From: CAIOSQ01 sp041178225
Lineage (GTDB): Bacteria > Pseudomonadota > Alphaproteobacteria > CACIAM-22H2
Length of the DNA: 8,537 nt
Assembly: GCA_041178225.1 (NCBI GenBank)
Contig: JBEGVV010000240.1
Span: forward strand, 1 to 8,537
Direction of reading: 5' to 3'
The translations under genes were made by a program, and so were the position numbers. Positions 1 to 7,782 of this stretch are shown piece after piece. Positions within the stretch are counted from its first letter, which is position 1. The number at the start of each line of letters is the position of its first letter. Under the pieces are notes generated by a model, which had not been told where the DNA came from, made no database searches, and saw nothing but the letters and a program-made list of their open reading frames with translations.

Positions 1-69
1 CGCGAGTACATAGGCCTCGCCGCCTACCGCATCATGGGGCGCAGCAGCGCCTTCCTGCCCGCGCCCTGA
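1..69 (+). CDS. C-terminal end of an unidentified protein (partial)
   Basis: Only the last 22 codons and a TGA stop (67-69) are inside the window; the start lies upstream. The visible tail reads REYIGLAAYRIMGRSSAFLP followed by AP. The frame is chosen because almost every codon in it ends in G or C (only the ATA codon does not), as in the real genes of this window; the other forward frames lack that pattern or hit a stop at once. I do not recognise the family from so short a tail. It reads in the same direction as everything downstream, but a possible hairpin begins two bases after its stop, so it may belong to a separate transcript. Confidence 0.6.
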   Translation, partial: REYIGLAAYRIMGRSSAFLPAP

Positions 70-70
70 G

Positions 71-114
71 CGCGTAGCCCGCGTCATCGTTTGCGCTGGG
101 CGGCGGGCTGTGCG
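71..114 (+). terminator. Possible hairpin after the upstream gene (terminator-like, no T tract)
   Basis: Bases 71-82 (CGCGTAGCCCGC) can pair with 103-114 (GCGGGCTGTGCG) to form a 12-bp stem with two G-U pairs and a 20-base loop; the inner seven pairs (76-82 with 103-109) are perfect. It starts two bases after the TGA of the upstream gene, the usual place for a transcription terminator. No run of T follows the stem, so it is not a classic intrinsic terminator. It might slow RNA polymerase, protect the 3' end of the upstream mRNA, or be a chance pairing in GC-rich DNA. Confidence 0.35.
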
Positions 115-160
115 ATCCAGCATCCATCCCGTCCCTCCCTGCGATCGCGATTCGCCAGCG

Positions 161-1171
161 ATGCCCGACAAGTCCCACGTTCCGAATCCCGGGCGACGCC
201 GCTTCGTCGCAGCCACGGCGTCCGCCGCGGCCATGGCGTCGCTGGCCGGCGCACCGGCCATCGCAAGCTCGGCTTCGTTCGGCGCCTGGCTGCAGGCCAT
301 GCGCGCCGAGGCCGCGGCGAAGGGCATCTCGGCGGCCGTGCTCGACGATGCGCTGGGCGGCCTCCAGCCGGTGCCGCGCGTCCTCGAGCTCGACCGCCGC
401 CAGCCGGAGAGCGTGCAGACGCTCGAGCAGTACCTTTCCACGCGATTGACCCAGACCAAGGTCGAGAACGGCCGCAAGCGCATGCTGGAGCATGCCGACC
501 TTCTCGCCCGGGTGCGCGAGCGCTTCGTCGTCCAGCCGCAATTCGTCGTCGCGCTCTGGGGAATGGAGTCCGACTATGGCCGCTTCATGGGCGACTTCCA
601 GGTCGTCGCCTGCCTCGCCACGCTCGCGCATGACGGCCGGCGCAGCGCCTTCTTCCGCGAGGAACTCCTGAACGCGCTGCGCATCCTCGAGCGCCGTCGC
701 ATGCGCAGCACCGAGCTGCGCGGGTCCTGGGCCGGCGCGATGGGCCAGTGCCAGTTCATGCCGTCCAACTACCTCGTCCACGCCGTCGACTTCGACGGCG
801 ACGGCAAGGCGGACATCTGGGCGACCCACGCGGACGTCTTCGGATCGATCAGCAACTTCCTGCTGAAGCTCGGCTGGAAGGGGCAGGAGGGCTGGGGTCA
901 GGAAGTGACGCTGCCCCGCGGCATGGATCGCGCGCTCGTCGATCCCGACAACGTGCGCAGGCCAATCCAGGACTGGCAGGCGCTGGGCGTTCGGCGCGTG
1001 GGCGGTGGCGCGCTCGCCGGCGCGGACCCCTCGGCCGGCATCAGCCAACCGGACGGCGAGGGCGGCCGCGCCTTCCTCACCACCGCGAATTTCCGCACGC
1101 TGCGCCGGTGGAACACGCCGCAGCGCTTCCGCATCGCGGTCGGCATGCTGGCCGACCGCCTCTCCGCCTGA
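161..1171 (+). CDS. Lytic murein transglycosylase, MltB-like (GH103)
   Basis: A 336-residue periplasmic enzyme expected to cleave the MurNAc-GlcNAc bond of peptidoglycan with formation of 1,6-anhydro-MurNAc. The catalytic glutamate is E136 in the motif ALWGMESDYG (131-140). Other family hallmarks are GAMGQCQFMPSNY (192-204), the DFDGDGKADIW stretch (210-220) and the closing RRWNTPQRFRIAVGMLADRL (315-334). The protein ends there, so it lacks the C-terminal peptidoglycan-binding domain that some relatives carry. The N-terminus has a twin-arginine-like signal (GRRRFVAA, residues 11-18), then an Ala-rich stretch and a likely cut after AIA (33-35). There is no lipobox, so it should be soluble in the periplasm, unlike the E. 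coli MltB lipoprotein. The ATG at 161 is preferred because it places RRRF near the N-terminus; a GTG at 110 in the same frame would add 17 residues. No clear ribosome binding site is seen. rlpA begins 8 bases after the stop. Confidence 0.93.
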   Translation: MPDKSHVPNPGRRRFVAATASAAAMASLAGAPAIASSASFGAWLQAMRAEAAAKGISAAVLDDALGGLQPVPRVLELDRRQPESVQTLEQYLSTRLTQTKVENGRKRMLEHADLLARVRERFVVQPQFVVALWGMESDYGRFMGDFQVVACLATLAHDGRRSAFFREELLNALRILERRRMRSTELRGSWAGAMGQCQFMPSNYLVHAVDFDGDGKADIWATHADVFGSISNFLLKLGWKGQEGWGQEVTLPRGMDRALVDPDNVRRPIQDWQALGVRRVGGGALAGADPSAGISQPDGEGGRAFLTTANFRTLRRWNTPQRFRIAVGMLADRLSA

Positions 1172-1179
1172 CGGGGCGC

Positions 1180-2247
1180 ATGGACATGCGAATGGCGATG
1201 CACCGGCTTCGCGGCAGGATCGGCCAGGCGGGGATCGCGGCGGCGCTCGCCGCCTCCCTCGGCCTGGGCGGCTGCGCGCAGATCCAGCTCGGAGCCACCG
1301 GCGTGAAGGCCGTGCAGCAGGCTGGCGAGCCGGCGCCGCGCGGCGGCATCTACAAGGTCGGCGACCCCTACAAGATCAACGGCGTCACCTACTACCCGGC
1401 GGAGAACTACTCGTACAACGAGACGGGCATAGCCTCCTTCTACGGCGGCGAGCGCAGCGGGATCGACTTCCATGGGCGCGTGACCGCCAATGGCGAGCTC
1501 TACGACATGAACTCGCTCACGGCGGCGCACCAGACCCTGCCGATGCCGAGCCTCGTGCGCGTGACGAACCTCGAGAACGGCAGGCAGCTCGTCCTGCGCG
1601 TCAACGACCGCGGTCCCTTCGCCGGCAACCGGATCATCGACGTGTCCCGGCGGAGCGCGCAGCTGCTCGGCTTCGAGCAGCGCGGCACGGCGCGGGTGCG
1701 CGTCGAGATCCTCGCCGACGACAGCCGGCAGCTCAAGATGGCGCTGCTCAACGCGCGCCAGGCCCCGATCGCGGAAGCCTCCGCGGCCCCGGCCCGCGGC
1801 CCGATCGCCAGCGACGCGCTGCCGCCGCCGGCCGGCGCGCGGGTGGCGGCGGTCGCCGCGCCGATCCCGCCGCCCTCGGCCACGCTGCCGCCCTCGCCCG
1901 CGGGACGGCAGGCCGGCAGGCCCGCGCCACGCCCGGAGATGGCGAGCGCGCGCGTCGCCGCGTTGCCGCCGGAGGCCCAGGGCTCGGCGATCCCCACCCT
2001 GGTCCAGACCCCGGTGCGCCCGACCGCGCTCTGGGTCCAGGCTGGCGCGTTCTCCAGCTACGAAAACGCCGCGAAGCTGGGCCAGCAGCTGCGCCGCTTC
2101 GGGGCGCCGCAGATCATGCAGGTACAGTCCGGCGGCCAGCGGCTCTACCGCGTGCGGATCGGACCAGCCGCCAACGTGCCCGAGGCGGACAAGCTGCTCG
2201 CGGACGTCGCCGGCGTGGTGCCGGAAGCCCGCATCCTCGTCGACTGA
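1180..2247 (+). CDS. rlpA: Septal ring lytic transglycosylase RlpA (lipoprotein, SPOR domain)
   Basis: A 355-residue lipoprotein. Residues 1-31 are a basic then hydrophobic signal ending in LGLGGC, so C32 should be lipidated. A double-psi beta-barrel domain lies at about 82-178, with the RlpA motifs TANGE (102-106), TAAHQTLP (114-121) and VNDRGPF (141-147). E106, D109, H117 and D143 have the same spacing as residues studied in Pseudomonas aeruginosa RlpA (E120, D123, H131, D157), so the enzyme is probably active. That family cuts glycan strands that lack stem peptides. Residues about 195-280 are a Pro/Ala-rich linker. Residues about 282-355 form a SPOR domain (LWVQAGAFSSYENA to the end), which binds denuded glycan at the septum and targets the protein there. 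Four in-frame ATGs (1180, 1186, 1192, 1198) are possible starts; the first is given because a GGGG-containing stretch sits just before it. Any of them keeps the lipoprotein signal. Probably co-transcribed with the transglycosylase gene 8 bases upstream. Confidence 0.95.
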   Translation: MDMRMAMHRLRGRIGQAGIAAALAASLGLGGCAQIQLGATGVKAVQQAGEPAPRGGIYKVGDPYKINGVTYYPAENYSYNETGIASFYGGERSGIDFHGRVTANGELYDMNSLTAAHQTLPMPSLVRVTNLENGRQLVLRVNDRGPFAGNRIIDVSRRSAQLLGFEQRGTARVRVEILADDSRQLKMALLNARQAPIAEASAAPARGPIASDALPPPAGARVAAVAAPIPPPSATLPPSPAGRQAGRPAPRPEMASARVAALPPEAQGSAIPTLVQTPVRPTALWVQAGAFSSYENAAKLGQQLRRFGAPQIMQVQSGGQRLYRVRIGPAANVPEADKLLADVAGVVPEARILVD

Positions 2248-2253
2248 GCGCCC

Positions 2254-2268
2254 AATGCGCGCCGCATT
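2254..2268 (+). repeat. Small perfect inverted repeat between rlpA and the carboxypeptidase gene
   Basis: AATGCG (2254-2259) and CGCATT (2263-2268) are exact reverse complements around a 3-base centre. It sits 7 bases after the rlpA stop and 9 bases before the ribosome binding site of the next gene. It could form a short hairpin between the two reading frames or be chance. No T run follows, so it is not a good terminator. Confidence 0.3.
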
Positions 2269-2276
2269 CCCCCGCC

Positions 2277-2285
2277 AAGGGAGAG
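2277..2285 (+). promoter_or_regulatory. Ribosome binding site of the carboxypeptidase gene
   Basis: AAGGGAGAG lies a few bases before the ATG at 2290 and is the clearest Shine-Dalgarno sequence in the window; most other genes here have weak sites or overlap their neighbour. It fixes the start of the gene. An ATG at 2286 is in another frame and is not used. Confidence 0.75.
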
Positions 2286-2289
2286 ATGC

Positions 2290-3564
2290 ATGAACACACG
2301 CCTTCCAGCCACGATCCGCATGGGCGCGATCGCCGCGCTCGTCGCCGCCGCCTCCATGGTTCTGCTGCCATTCGAGGCGTCGAACGCCCAGCAGCAGCGC
2401 CAGCGCCAGCCGGCCCAGCCCCCCGCGCGCAGCGCGCCGGCGACGCCACCCGCGCCCGCGGCGCCGGCGAACCCGCTCTCGCCCGAGACGACGGCTCGCC
2501 AGCTGATCATCGCCGACATCGCGAGCGGCACGATCCTCCTCGAGAAGAACGCGGACGAGCGCATGCCGCCGTCCTCGATGTCGAAGATCATGACGGCCTA
2601 TGTCGTGTTCGAGGCCCTGCGCAGGGGCGACCTGCGGCTCGAGGACACGCTGCCGGTCTCGGAGCGTGCCTGGCGCATGCAGGGCTCGAAGATGTTCGTC
2701 CCGCTCGGCGACCGGGTGAAGGTCGAGGACCTGCTGCGCGGCATGATCATCCAGTCGGGCAACGACGCGTGCATCGTGCTGGCCGAGGGCCTGGCGGGCT
2801 CCGAGGAGGCATTCGCCGAGCGCATGAACGAGACCGCGCGGCGCATCGGCCTCGCCTCCAGCAACTTCCGCAACTCCTCGGGCTGGCCCGATCCCGAGCA
2901 CTACATGACCGCGCGCGACCTGCTCGCGCTGAGCGCGCGGCTGGTCGCCGATTTCCCGGAATACTACCGCTACTACGGCGAGCGCGATTTCACCTTCGGC
3001 CGCGAGATGGGCAGCAACCGGACGATCACCCAGCCCAACCGCAACCCGCTGCTGCAGCGCATGCCCGGCGCGGACGGGATCAAGACCGGCCACACGGAGA
3101 GCGCGGGGTACGGCCTCTCCGGCTCGGCCATGCGCGAGAACCGCCGCGTGATCCTCGTCGCCAATGGCTGGCCGACGATGCGCGCCCGCTCCGAGGAGAG
3201 CGAGCGCCTCCTCGAATGGGCCTTCCGCGAATACGGCTCCTACACCCTGTTCAAGGCGGGCCAGCCGATCGAGGAGGCGCCGGTCTGGATGGGCAAGCTG
3301 GAGAAGGTGAACCTGGTCGCGGCGCAGGACGTGGTCGTGACGATCCCGCGCAGGCTGCGGGCACAGCTCGTCGCGCGCGCGAGCTTCGACGGGCCTGTCG
3401 CCGCGCCGATCCAGCGCGGCCAGGCCATGGGCACCCTGACAATCACCGTGCCGGACCGCCCGGCGGCGAGCTTCGCGCTCGTGGCCGGCGACGACGTCGA
3501 GAAGCTGGGCTTCGGCGGGCGCGTCGCGGCCGGCCTGTCGCATCTCGTCTTCGGGCGGCGATGA
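2290..3564 (+). CDS. D-alanyl-D-alanine carboxypeptidase (PBP5/6 type, peptidase S11)
   Basis: A 424-residue low-molecular-mass penicillin-binding protein that removes the terminal D-Ala from peptidoglycan pentapeptides. All three active-site motifs are present in order: SMSK (96-99, nucleophile S96), SGN (156-158) and KTG (265-267, within DGIKTGHTESAGYGLSGSA). The transpeptidase-like domain spans about 68-305 and a PBP5 C-terminal beta domain about 322-410. The last 15 residues (GRVAAGLSHLVFGRR) look like the amphipathic tail that holds such enzymes on the outer face of the inner membrane. The N-terminus is a Sec signal with a likely cut after SNA (31-33), followed by an unusual Gln/Arg- then Pro/Ala-rich linker (34-62). 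The family is sure; dacA, dacC or dacF cannot be told apart here. Its stop overlaps the tmk start by 4 bases, and it follows rlpA by 42 bases, so it links wall genes to replication genes. Confidence 0.95.
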   Translation: MNTRLPATIRMGAIAALVAAASMVLLPFEASNAQQQRQRQPAQPPARSAPATPPAPAAPANPLSPETTARQLIIADIASGTILLEKNADERMPPSSMSKIMTAYVVFEALRRGDLRLEDTLPVSERAWRMQGSKMFVPLGDRVKVEDLLRGMIIQSGNDACIVLAEGLAGSEEAFAERMNETARRIGLASSNFRNSSGWPDPEHYMTARDLLALSARLVADFPEYYRYYGERDFTFGREMGSNRTITQPNRNPLLQRMPGADGIKTGHTESAGYGLSGSAMRENRRVILVANGWPTMRARSEESERLLEWAFREYGSYTLFKAGQPIEEAPVWMGKLEKVNLVAAQDVVVTIPRRLRAQLVARASFDGPVAAPIQRGQAMGTLTITVPDRPAASFALVAGDDVEKLGFGGRVAAGLSHLVFGRR

Positions 3565-4208
3565 GCCCCGTGCGCGGCCGCTTCGTGACCTTCGAGGGCG
3601 GCGAGGGCGCGGGGAAGTCGACCCAGATACGCCTCCTTGCCACCTGGCTCGCCGAGCGCGGCGTCGAGGCGCGCATGACGCGCGAGCCAGGCGGCACGCC
3701 CGGCGCCGAGCGCATCCGCTCCCTCCTCGTCGAGGGAGAGGCGGGCGACTGGACGCCGATGACCGAGGCGCTGCTCAACTACGCGGCGCGGCGCGAGCAC
3801 GTGTCCCGCGTCATCGCGCCGGCGCTCGCCGCCGGGCAATGGGTGCTCAGCGACCGCTTCGCGGATTCCACGATGGCCTACCAGGGCTTCGGCCACGGGC
3901 TCGGGCGCAAGGCCATCGAGGCGCTGCATCGCGCGGCGATCGGGCGCCTCGCGCCGGACCTCACCATCGTCCTCGACATCCCCGTGCGCGAGGGCCTTGC
4001 GCGCGCGGCCGCGCGGCGCGGGCGCGAGGATCGCTACGAGAACATGGCGGTCGAGTTCCACGAGCGGGTGCGGCGCGGCTTCCGCGCCATCGCGCGTGGC
4101 GAGCCGCGGCGCTGCGCGCTGCTCGACGCGAGGCTCCCGCCCGAGGCCCTGCAGGAGGAGATCCGGCGCGTCGTCGCGCGGCGCCTCGCGCGGGCGCTGG
4201 GTCGATGA
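3561..4208 (+). CDS. tmk: Thymidylate kinase
   Basis: A 215-residue cytoplasmic enzyme that phosphorylates dTMP to dTDP with ATP, an essential step to dTTP. The P-loop is GGEGAGKST (13-21). REPGGTPGAE (41-50) is the dTMP-binding loop, and SDRFADSTMAYQG (97-109) is the conserved DRF region. The lid segment RAAARRGREDRYE (148-160) carries the basic residues. Arginines in the lid and none in the P-loop between its glycines match the E. coli type rather than the yeast type. Length is normal for the family. The ATG at 3561 shares ATGA with the TGA of the carboxypeptidase gene, and the tmk stop shares ATGA with the holB start, which suggests translational coupling on both sides. tmk next to holB is a very common bacterial arrangement. 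Confidence 0.97.
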   Translation: MSPVRGRFVTFEGGEGAGKSTQIRLLATWLAERGVEARMTREPGGTPGAERIRSLLVEGEAGDWTPMTEALLNYAARREHVSRVIAPALAAGQWVLSDRFADSTMAYQGFGHGLGRKAIEALHRAAIGRLAPDLTIVLDIPVREGLARAAARRGREDRYENMAVEFHERVRRGFRAIARGEPRRCALLDARLPPEALQEEIRRVVARRLARALGR

Positions 4209-5323
4209 GCGTCGAGGTCACGCCGCCGCGCGCGAACCCCGCGCTGGTCGGCCAGGATGCCGCGGAGCGCACGCTGCTCGCGGCCTGGAACTCGGGGCGC
4301 CTGCCACATGCGTGGCTTCTCGCCGGCCCGCGCGGCGTCGGCAAGGCCACGCTCGCCTACCGCTTCGCGCGCTTCGTCCTCTCGCAGCACTCCCCCGGCG
4401 AGGCTGGTGGCGGCGCGGGGCTGTTCGGCGCCGAGCCGGCGCCGCCGCGGCCGAAGGGCATGGCGCTTGGCAGCGACCACCCCGTCTTCCGCCGCGTCGC
4501 CGCCGGCGGGCATGCCGACCTCATGGTGCTCGAGCCGGGGATGATCCATCCCGAGACCAAGAAGGAATCCGCCGAGATCGTGGTCGACCACGTGCGCGCG
4601 GCCATCGCCTTCCTCGGCATGACTCCCGCCGAGGGCGGCTGGCGCGTCCTGGTCGTCGACCACGCCGAGGAGATGAACACGAGCAGCGAGAACGCGCTGC
4701 TCAAGATCCTCGAGGAGCCGCATGCGCGCAGCCTTCTTCTGCTCGTGAGCCACGCGCCGGGGCGGTTGCTGCCGACGATACGCTCGCGCTGCCGGCGCCT
4801 CGACATGCCCGCGCTCGAGCCCGGTGTCGTGGCGACGCTGCTGTCGCGCTGCGTACCCGACCTCAAGGCGGAGCAGGGCGCCGCGCTTTCGGTGCTCGCG
4901 GCGGGCTCGGTCGGCCGCGCCATCGACCTGCTCGAGGCCGGGGCGATCGAGATCTACGAGGCGCTGCTCGAGGTCGTCGTCGCGCGCGACGGCGCCGGCC
5001 TCGCCATGCACGCGCTCGCCGAGCGCGTCGGCGCATTCGGCCCGGAGGGGCAGGCGTCGTTCCGCGCCTTCCGCGAGGTCGCCCTGCACCTGGCGGCGGC
5101 CTGCGCACGCTGCGCCGCGGGGGCGCCGGTCGTGGCGGCGCTGCCGGGCGAGGCACGGGCGCTGCCGGCCCTCGCCGCCACCGGCAGCGGACGCTGGCTC
5201 GCGGCCTGGGACGAACTGCGGCGCCTCGCCGCGGCGGCCGAGGGGCTCAACCTCGACCGCCGCCAATCGGCCTTCGCGGTGCTCGCGGCGCTGCGCGACG
5301 CGGCGGGGCAGGGACGGGGCTGA
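4205..5323 (+). CDS. holB: DNA polymerase III subunit delta prime
   Basis: A 372-residue AAA+ protein of the clamp loader, which opens the beta sliding clamp and places it on DNA. Visible features are the N-terminal LVGQDAAERTL (14-24), HAWLLAGPRGVGKAT (35-49, Walker A 41-48), a degenerate Walker B VLVVDHAE (148-155), SSENALLKILEEP (160-172) and the SRC motif TIRSRC (191-196), whose arginine acts in trans on a neighbouring subunit. The C-terminal part (about 205-372) is the helical collar region and is weakly conserved. The four-cysteine zinc module found after Walker A in E. coli delta prime is absent: residues about 62-105 are a Gly/Pro-rich stretch with no cysteine, ending in SDHPVFRRVAAGGHADLMVL. 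I believe this is usual in Alphaproteobacteria. The start overlaps the tmk stop by 4 bases. The family is sure from motifs and from the tmk neighbour. Confidence 0.94.
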   Translation: MSVEVTPPRANPALVGQDAAERTLLAAWNSGRLPHAWLLAGPRGVGKATLAYRFARFVLSQHSPGEAGGGAGLFGAEPAPPRPKGMALGSDHPVFRRVAAGGHADLMVLEPGMIHPETKKESAEIVVDHVRAAIAFLGMTPAEGGWRVLVVDHAEEMNTSSENALLKILEEPHARSLLLLVSHAPGRLLPTIRSRCRRLDMPALEPGVVATLLSRCVPDLKAEQGAALSVLAAGSVGRAIDLLEAGAIEIYEALLEVVVARDGAGLAMHALAERVGAFGPEGQASFRAFREVALHLAAACARCAAGAPVVAALPGEARALPALAATGSGRWLAAWDELRRLAAAAEGLNLDRRQSAFAVLAALRDAAGQGRG

Positions 5324-5340
5324 GCGCGGGGGCTGTCGGC

Positions 5341-5367
5341 TTGCCTCCGGCGCCAGCGCCCTATAGG
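5341..5367 (+). promoter_or_regulatory. Possible sigma-70-type promoter before metG
   Basis: In the 82-base gap between holB and metG, TTGCCT (5341-5346) and TATAGG (5362-5367) resemble -35 and -10 boxes with 15 bases between them, a little short of the usual 16-18. CTATAGGTAG is one of the few A/T-richer spots in the region, which draws attention to it. The spacer holds a palindrome, GGCGC-CA-GCGCC (5349-5360). It would start a transcript about 30 bases before metG. Seen only by pattern; a chance match is possible. Confidence 0.35.
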
Positions 5368-5405
5368 TAGATGCGCTCCCGCCCCCCGCAGCGACCGCGA
5401 GCCCG

Positions 5406-6974
5406 ATGACGCGCTTCTACGTCACCACGCCCATCTATTACGTGAACGACGCGCCCCATATCGGGCACGCCTACACGACCCTGGCCTGCGACGTGCTCGC
5501 GCGCTTCATGCGCCTCGACGGGCGCGAGGTGCATTTCCTGACCGGCACCGACGAGCATGGCCAGAAGGTCGAGAAGGCGGCGCGCGACGCCGGCACGACG
5601 CCGCAGGAATTCACCGACCGCGTCTCGCGAAACTTCCGCGAGCTCGCGCAGCAGCTCGACATATCGAACGACGACTTCATCCGCACGACCGAGCAGAGGC
5701 ACAAGGAATGCTGCGCCGAGCTGTGGCGGCGCATGGCGTCGCGCAAGGCGCCGAACGGCGAGAGCAACATCTACCTCGGCAAGTACGCGGGCTGGTACGC
5801 GATCCGCGACGAGGCATTCTACGGCGAGGACGAACTGACCGTCGGCGCGGACGGCAAGCGCCGCGCGCCGTCGGGCGCCGAGGTCGAGTGGGTCGAGGAG
5901 CCGAGCTACTTCTTCCGCCTGTCGGCGTGGCAGGACTGGCTGCTCGACTACTACGCGAAGGGGAACGCGGAGTTCATCGGGCCGGCGACGCGACGCAACG
6001 AGGTCACCAGCTTCGTCAGGCAAGGCCTCGTCGACCTCTCGATCTCGCGCACCACCTTCAAGTGGGGCGTGCCGGTGCCCGGCGACGCCGACCACATCAT
6101 GTATGTCTGGCTCGACGCGCTATCGAACTACGTCAGCGCGCTCGGCTGGCCCGCCAACGAGGCGGATCCCGGCGGCCTCTTCGCGCGGTTCTGGCCGGCC
6201 GACCTTCACATGGTCGGCAAGGACATCGTCCGCTTCCACACGGTCTACTGGCCGGCCTTCCTGGCCGCCGCGGGCCTCGAGCCGCCGCGGCGCGTCTTCG
6301 CCCATGGATGGTGGACGGTCGAGGGCCAGAAGATGTCCAAGTCGCTGGGCAACGTCGTGAAGCCCGCGGACATGATCGCGCGCTTCGGCCTCGACCCGGT
6401 GCGCTACTTCCTGCTGCGCGAGGTCCCGTTCGGCCAGGACGGCGACTTCAGCCAGGCCGCGATGGTCAGGCGCATCAACACCGACCTCGCCAACGACCTC
6501 GGCAACCTCGGCCAGCGCGTGCTGAGCTTCATCCAGAAGAACGCGGGCGCGGCCGTGCCCGCGCCCGGGGCCTTCACCGCCGAGGACGAGCGGCTCCTCG
6601 CCGCCGCCGCCGGGCTGCTGGCGCAGCTGCGCCCGGAGCTCGCGGCCGCGCAGGCCTTCAACAAGGCGCTCGAGGCGATCTTCCATGTCGTCGCCGAGGC
6701 GAACCGCTATGTCGACGTGCAGGCGCCCTGGACGCTGCGCAAGACCGACACGGCGCGGATGGAGACGGTGCTCTACGTCCTCGCGGAGACGATCCGCCGC
6801 GTGGCGGTCGTCCTCCAGCCCTTCATGCCTTCGAGCATGGCGAGGCTGCTCGACCAGCTCGCCGTGCCCGCGGACGCCCGGGACTTCGCCCATTTCGACG
6901 CGCGGCTCGCGCCGGGGACGAGGCTGCCGCCGCCCAGCGGCGTCTTCCCGCGCCACCAGGAGCAGGCGGGCTGA
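5406..6974 (+). CDS. metG: Methionyl-tRNA synthetase
   Basis: A 522-residue class I aminoacyl-tRNA synthetase that joins methionine to tRNA-Met in the cytoplasm, for both initiation and elongation. It opens with YVTTPIYYVNDAPHIGHAYT, holding the HIGH signature (18-21). The signature KMSKS is at 309-313 within GQKMSKSLGN. Methionine-pocket and family stretches include FLTGTDEHGQK (44-54), YVWLDALSNY (233-242) and HMVGKDIVRFH (268-278). The connective region (about 118-165: YLGKYAGWYAIRDEAFYGEDEL and after) has no cysteines, so this is the zinc-free form. The anticodon-binding helical domain is at about 355-500, with NDLGNLGQRVLSF and the late PWTLRK motif. The protein stops without the C-terminal tRNA-binding (EMAP-like) domain of longer versions. 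No strong ribosome binding site precedes the ATG. tatD begins 4 bases after the stop. Confidence 0.97.
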   Translation: MTRFYVTTPIYYVNDAPHIGHAYTTLACDVLARFMRLDGREVHFLTGTDEHGQKVEKAARDAGTTPQEFTDRVSRNFRELAQQLDISNDDFIRTTEQRHKECCAELWRRMASRKAPNGESNIYLGKYAGWYAIRDEAFYGEDELTVGADGKRRAPSGAEVEWVEEPSYFFRLSAWQDWLLDYYAKGNAEFIGPATRRNEVTSFVRQGLVDLSISRTTFKWGVPVPGDADHIMYVWLDALSNYVSALGWPANEADPGGLFARFWPADLHMVGKDIVRFHTVYWPAFLAAAGLEPPRRVFAHGWWTVEGQKMSKSLGNVVKPADMIARFGLDPVRYFLLREVPFGQDGDFSQAAMVRRINTDLANDLGNLGQRVLSFIQKNAGAAVPAPGAFTAEDERLLAAAAGLLAQLRPELAAAQAFNKALEAIFHVVAEANRYVDVQAPWTLRKTDTARMETVLYVLAETIRRVAVVLQPFMPSSMARLLDQLAVPADARDFAHFDARLAPGTRLPPPSGVFPRHQEQAG

Positions 6975-6978
6975 CCCC

Positions 6979-7778
<800 letters not shown>

Positions 7779-7782
<4 letters not shown>

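Noticed and set aside
110..160. GTG start at 110 for the lytic transglycosylase
   Set aside because: It would put 17 extra residues in front of the signal sequence and overlap the hairpin at 71-114. The ATG at 161 gives a normal signal peptide.
898..3543. A very long open frame on the minus strand (881 codons) opposite rlpA and the carboxypeptidase gene
   Set aside because: High GC at third codon positions of the real genes removes stops from the opposite strand. The translation is Arg/Ala/His-rich with no recognisable motif, while the plus-strand frames hold complete, well-known domains.
1005..3560. A plus-strand open frame running upstream of tmk in the same phase, which would give a 1067-residue protein
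   Set aside because: The part before 3561 is an Arg/Ala-rich shadow of the rlpA and carboxypeptidase genes. Real thymidylate kinase begins at the ATG at 3561.
4034..5266. Minus-strand open frame of about 410 codons opposite holB
   Set aside because: No motif, low-complexity composition and full overlap with a clear holB; a GC-driven shadow.
5326..5389. Inverted repeat GCGGGGG (5326-5332) and CCCCCGC (5383-5389) as a holB terminator
   Set aside because: Only seven pairs around a 50-base loop, with no T run; easily due to chance in this composition.
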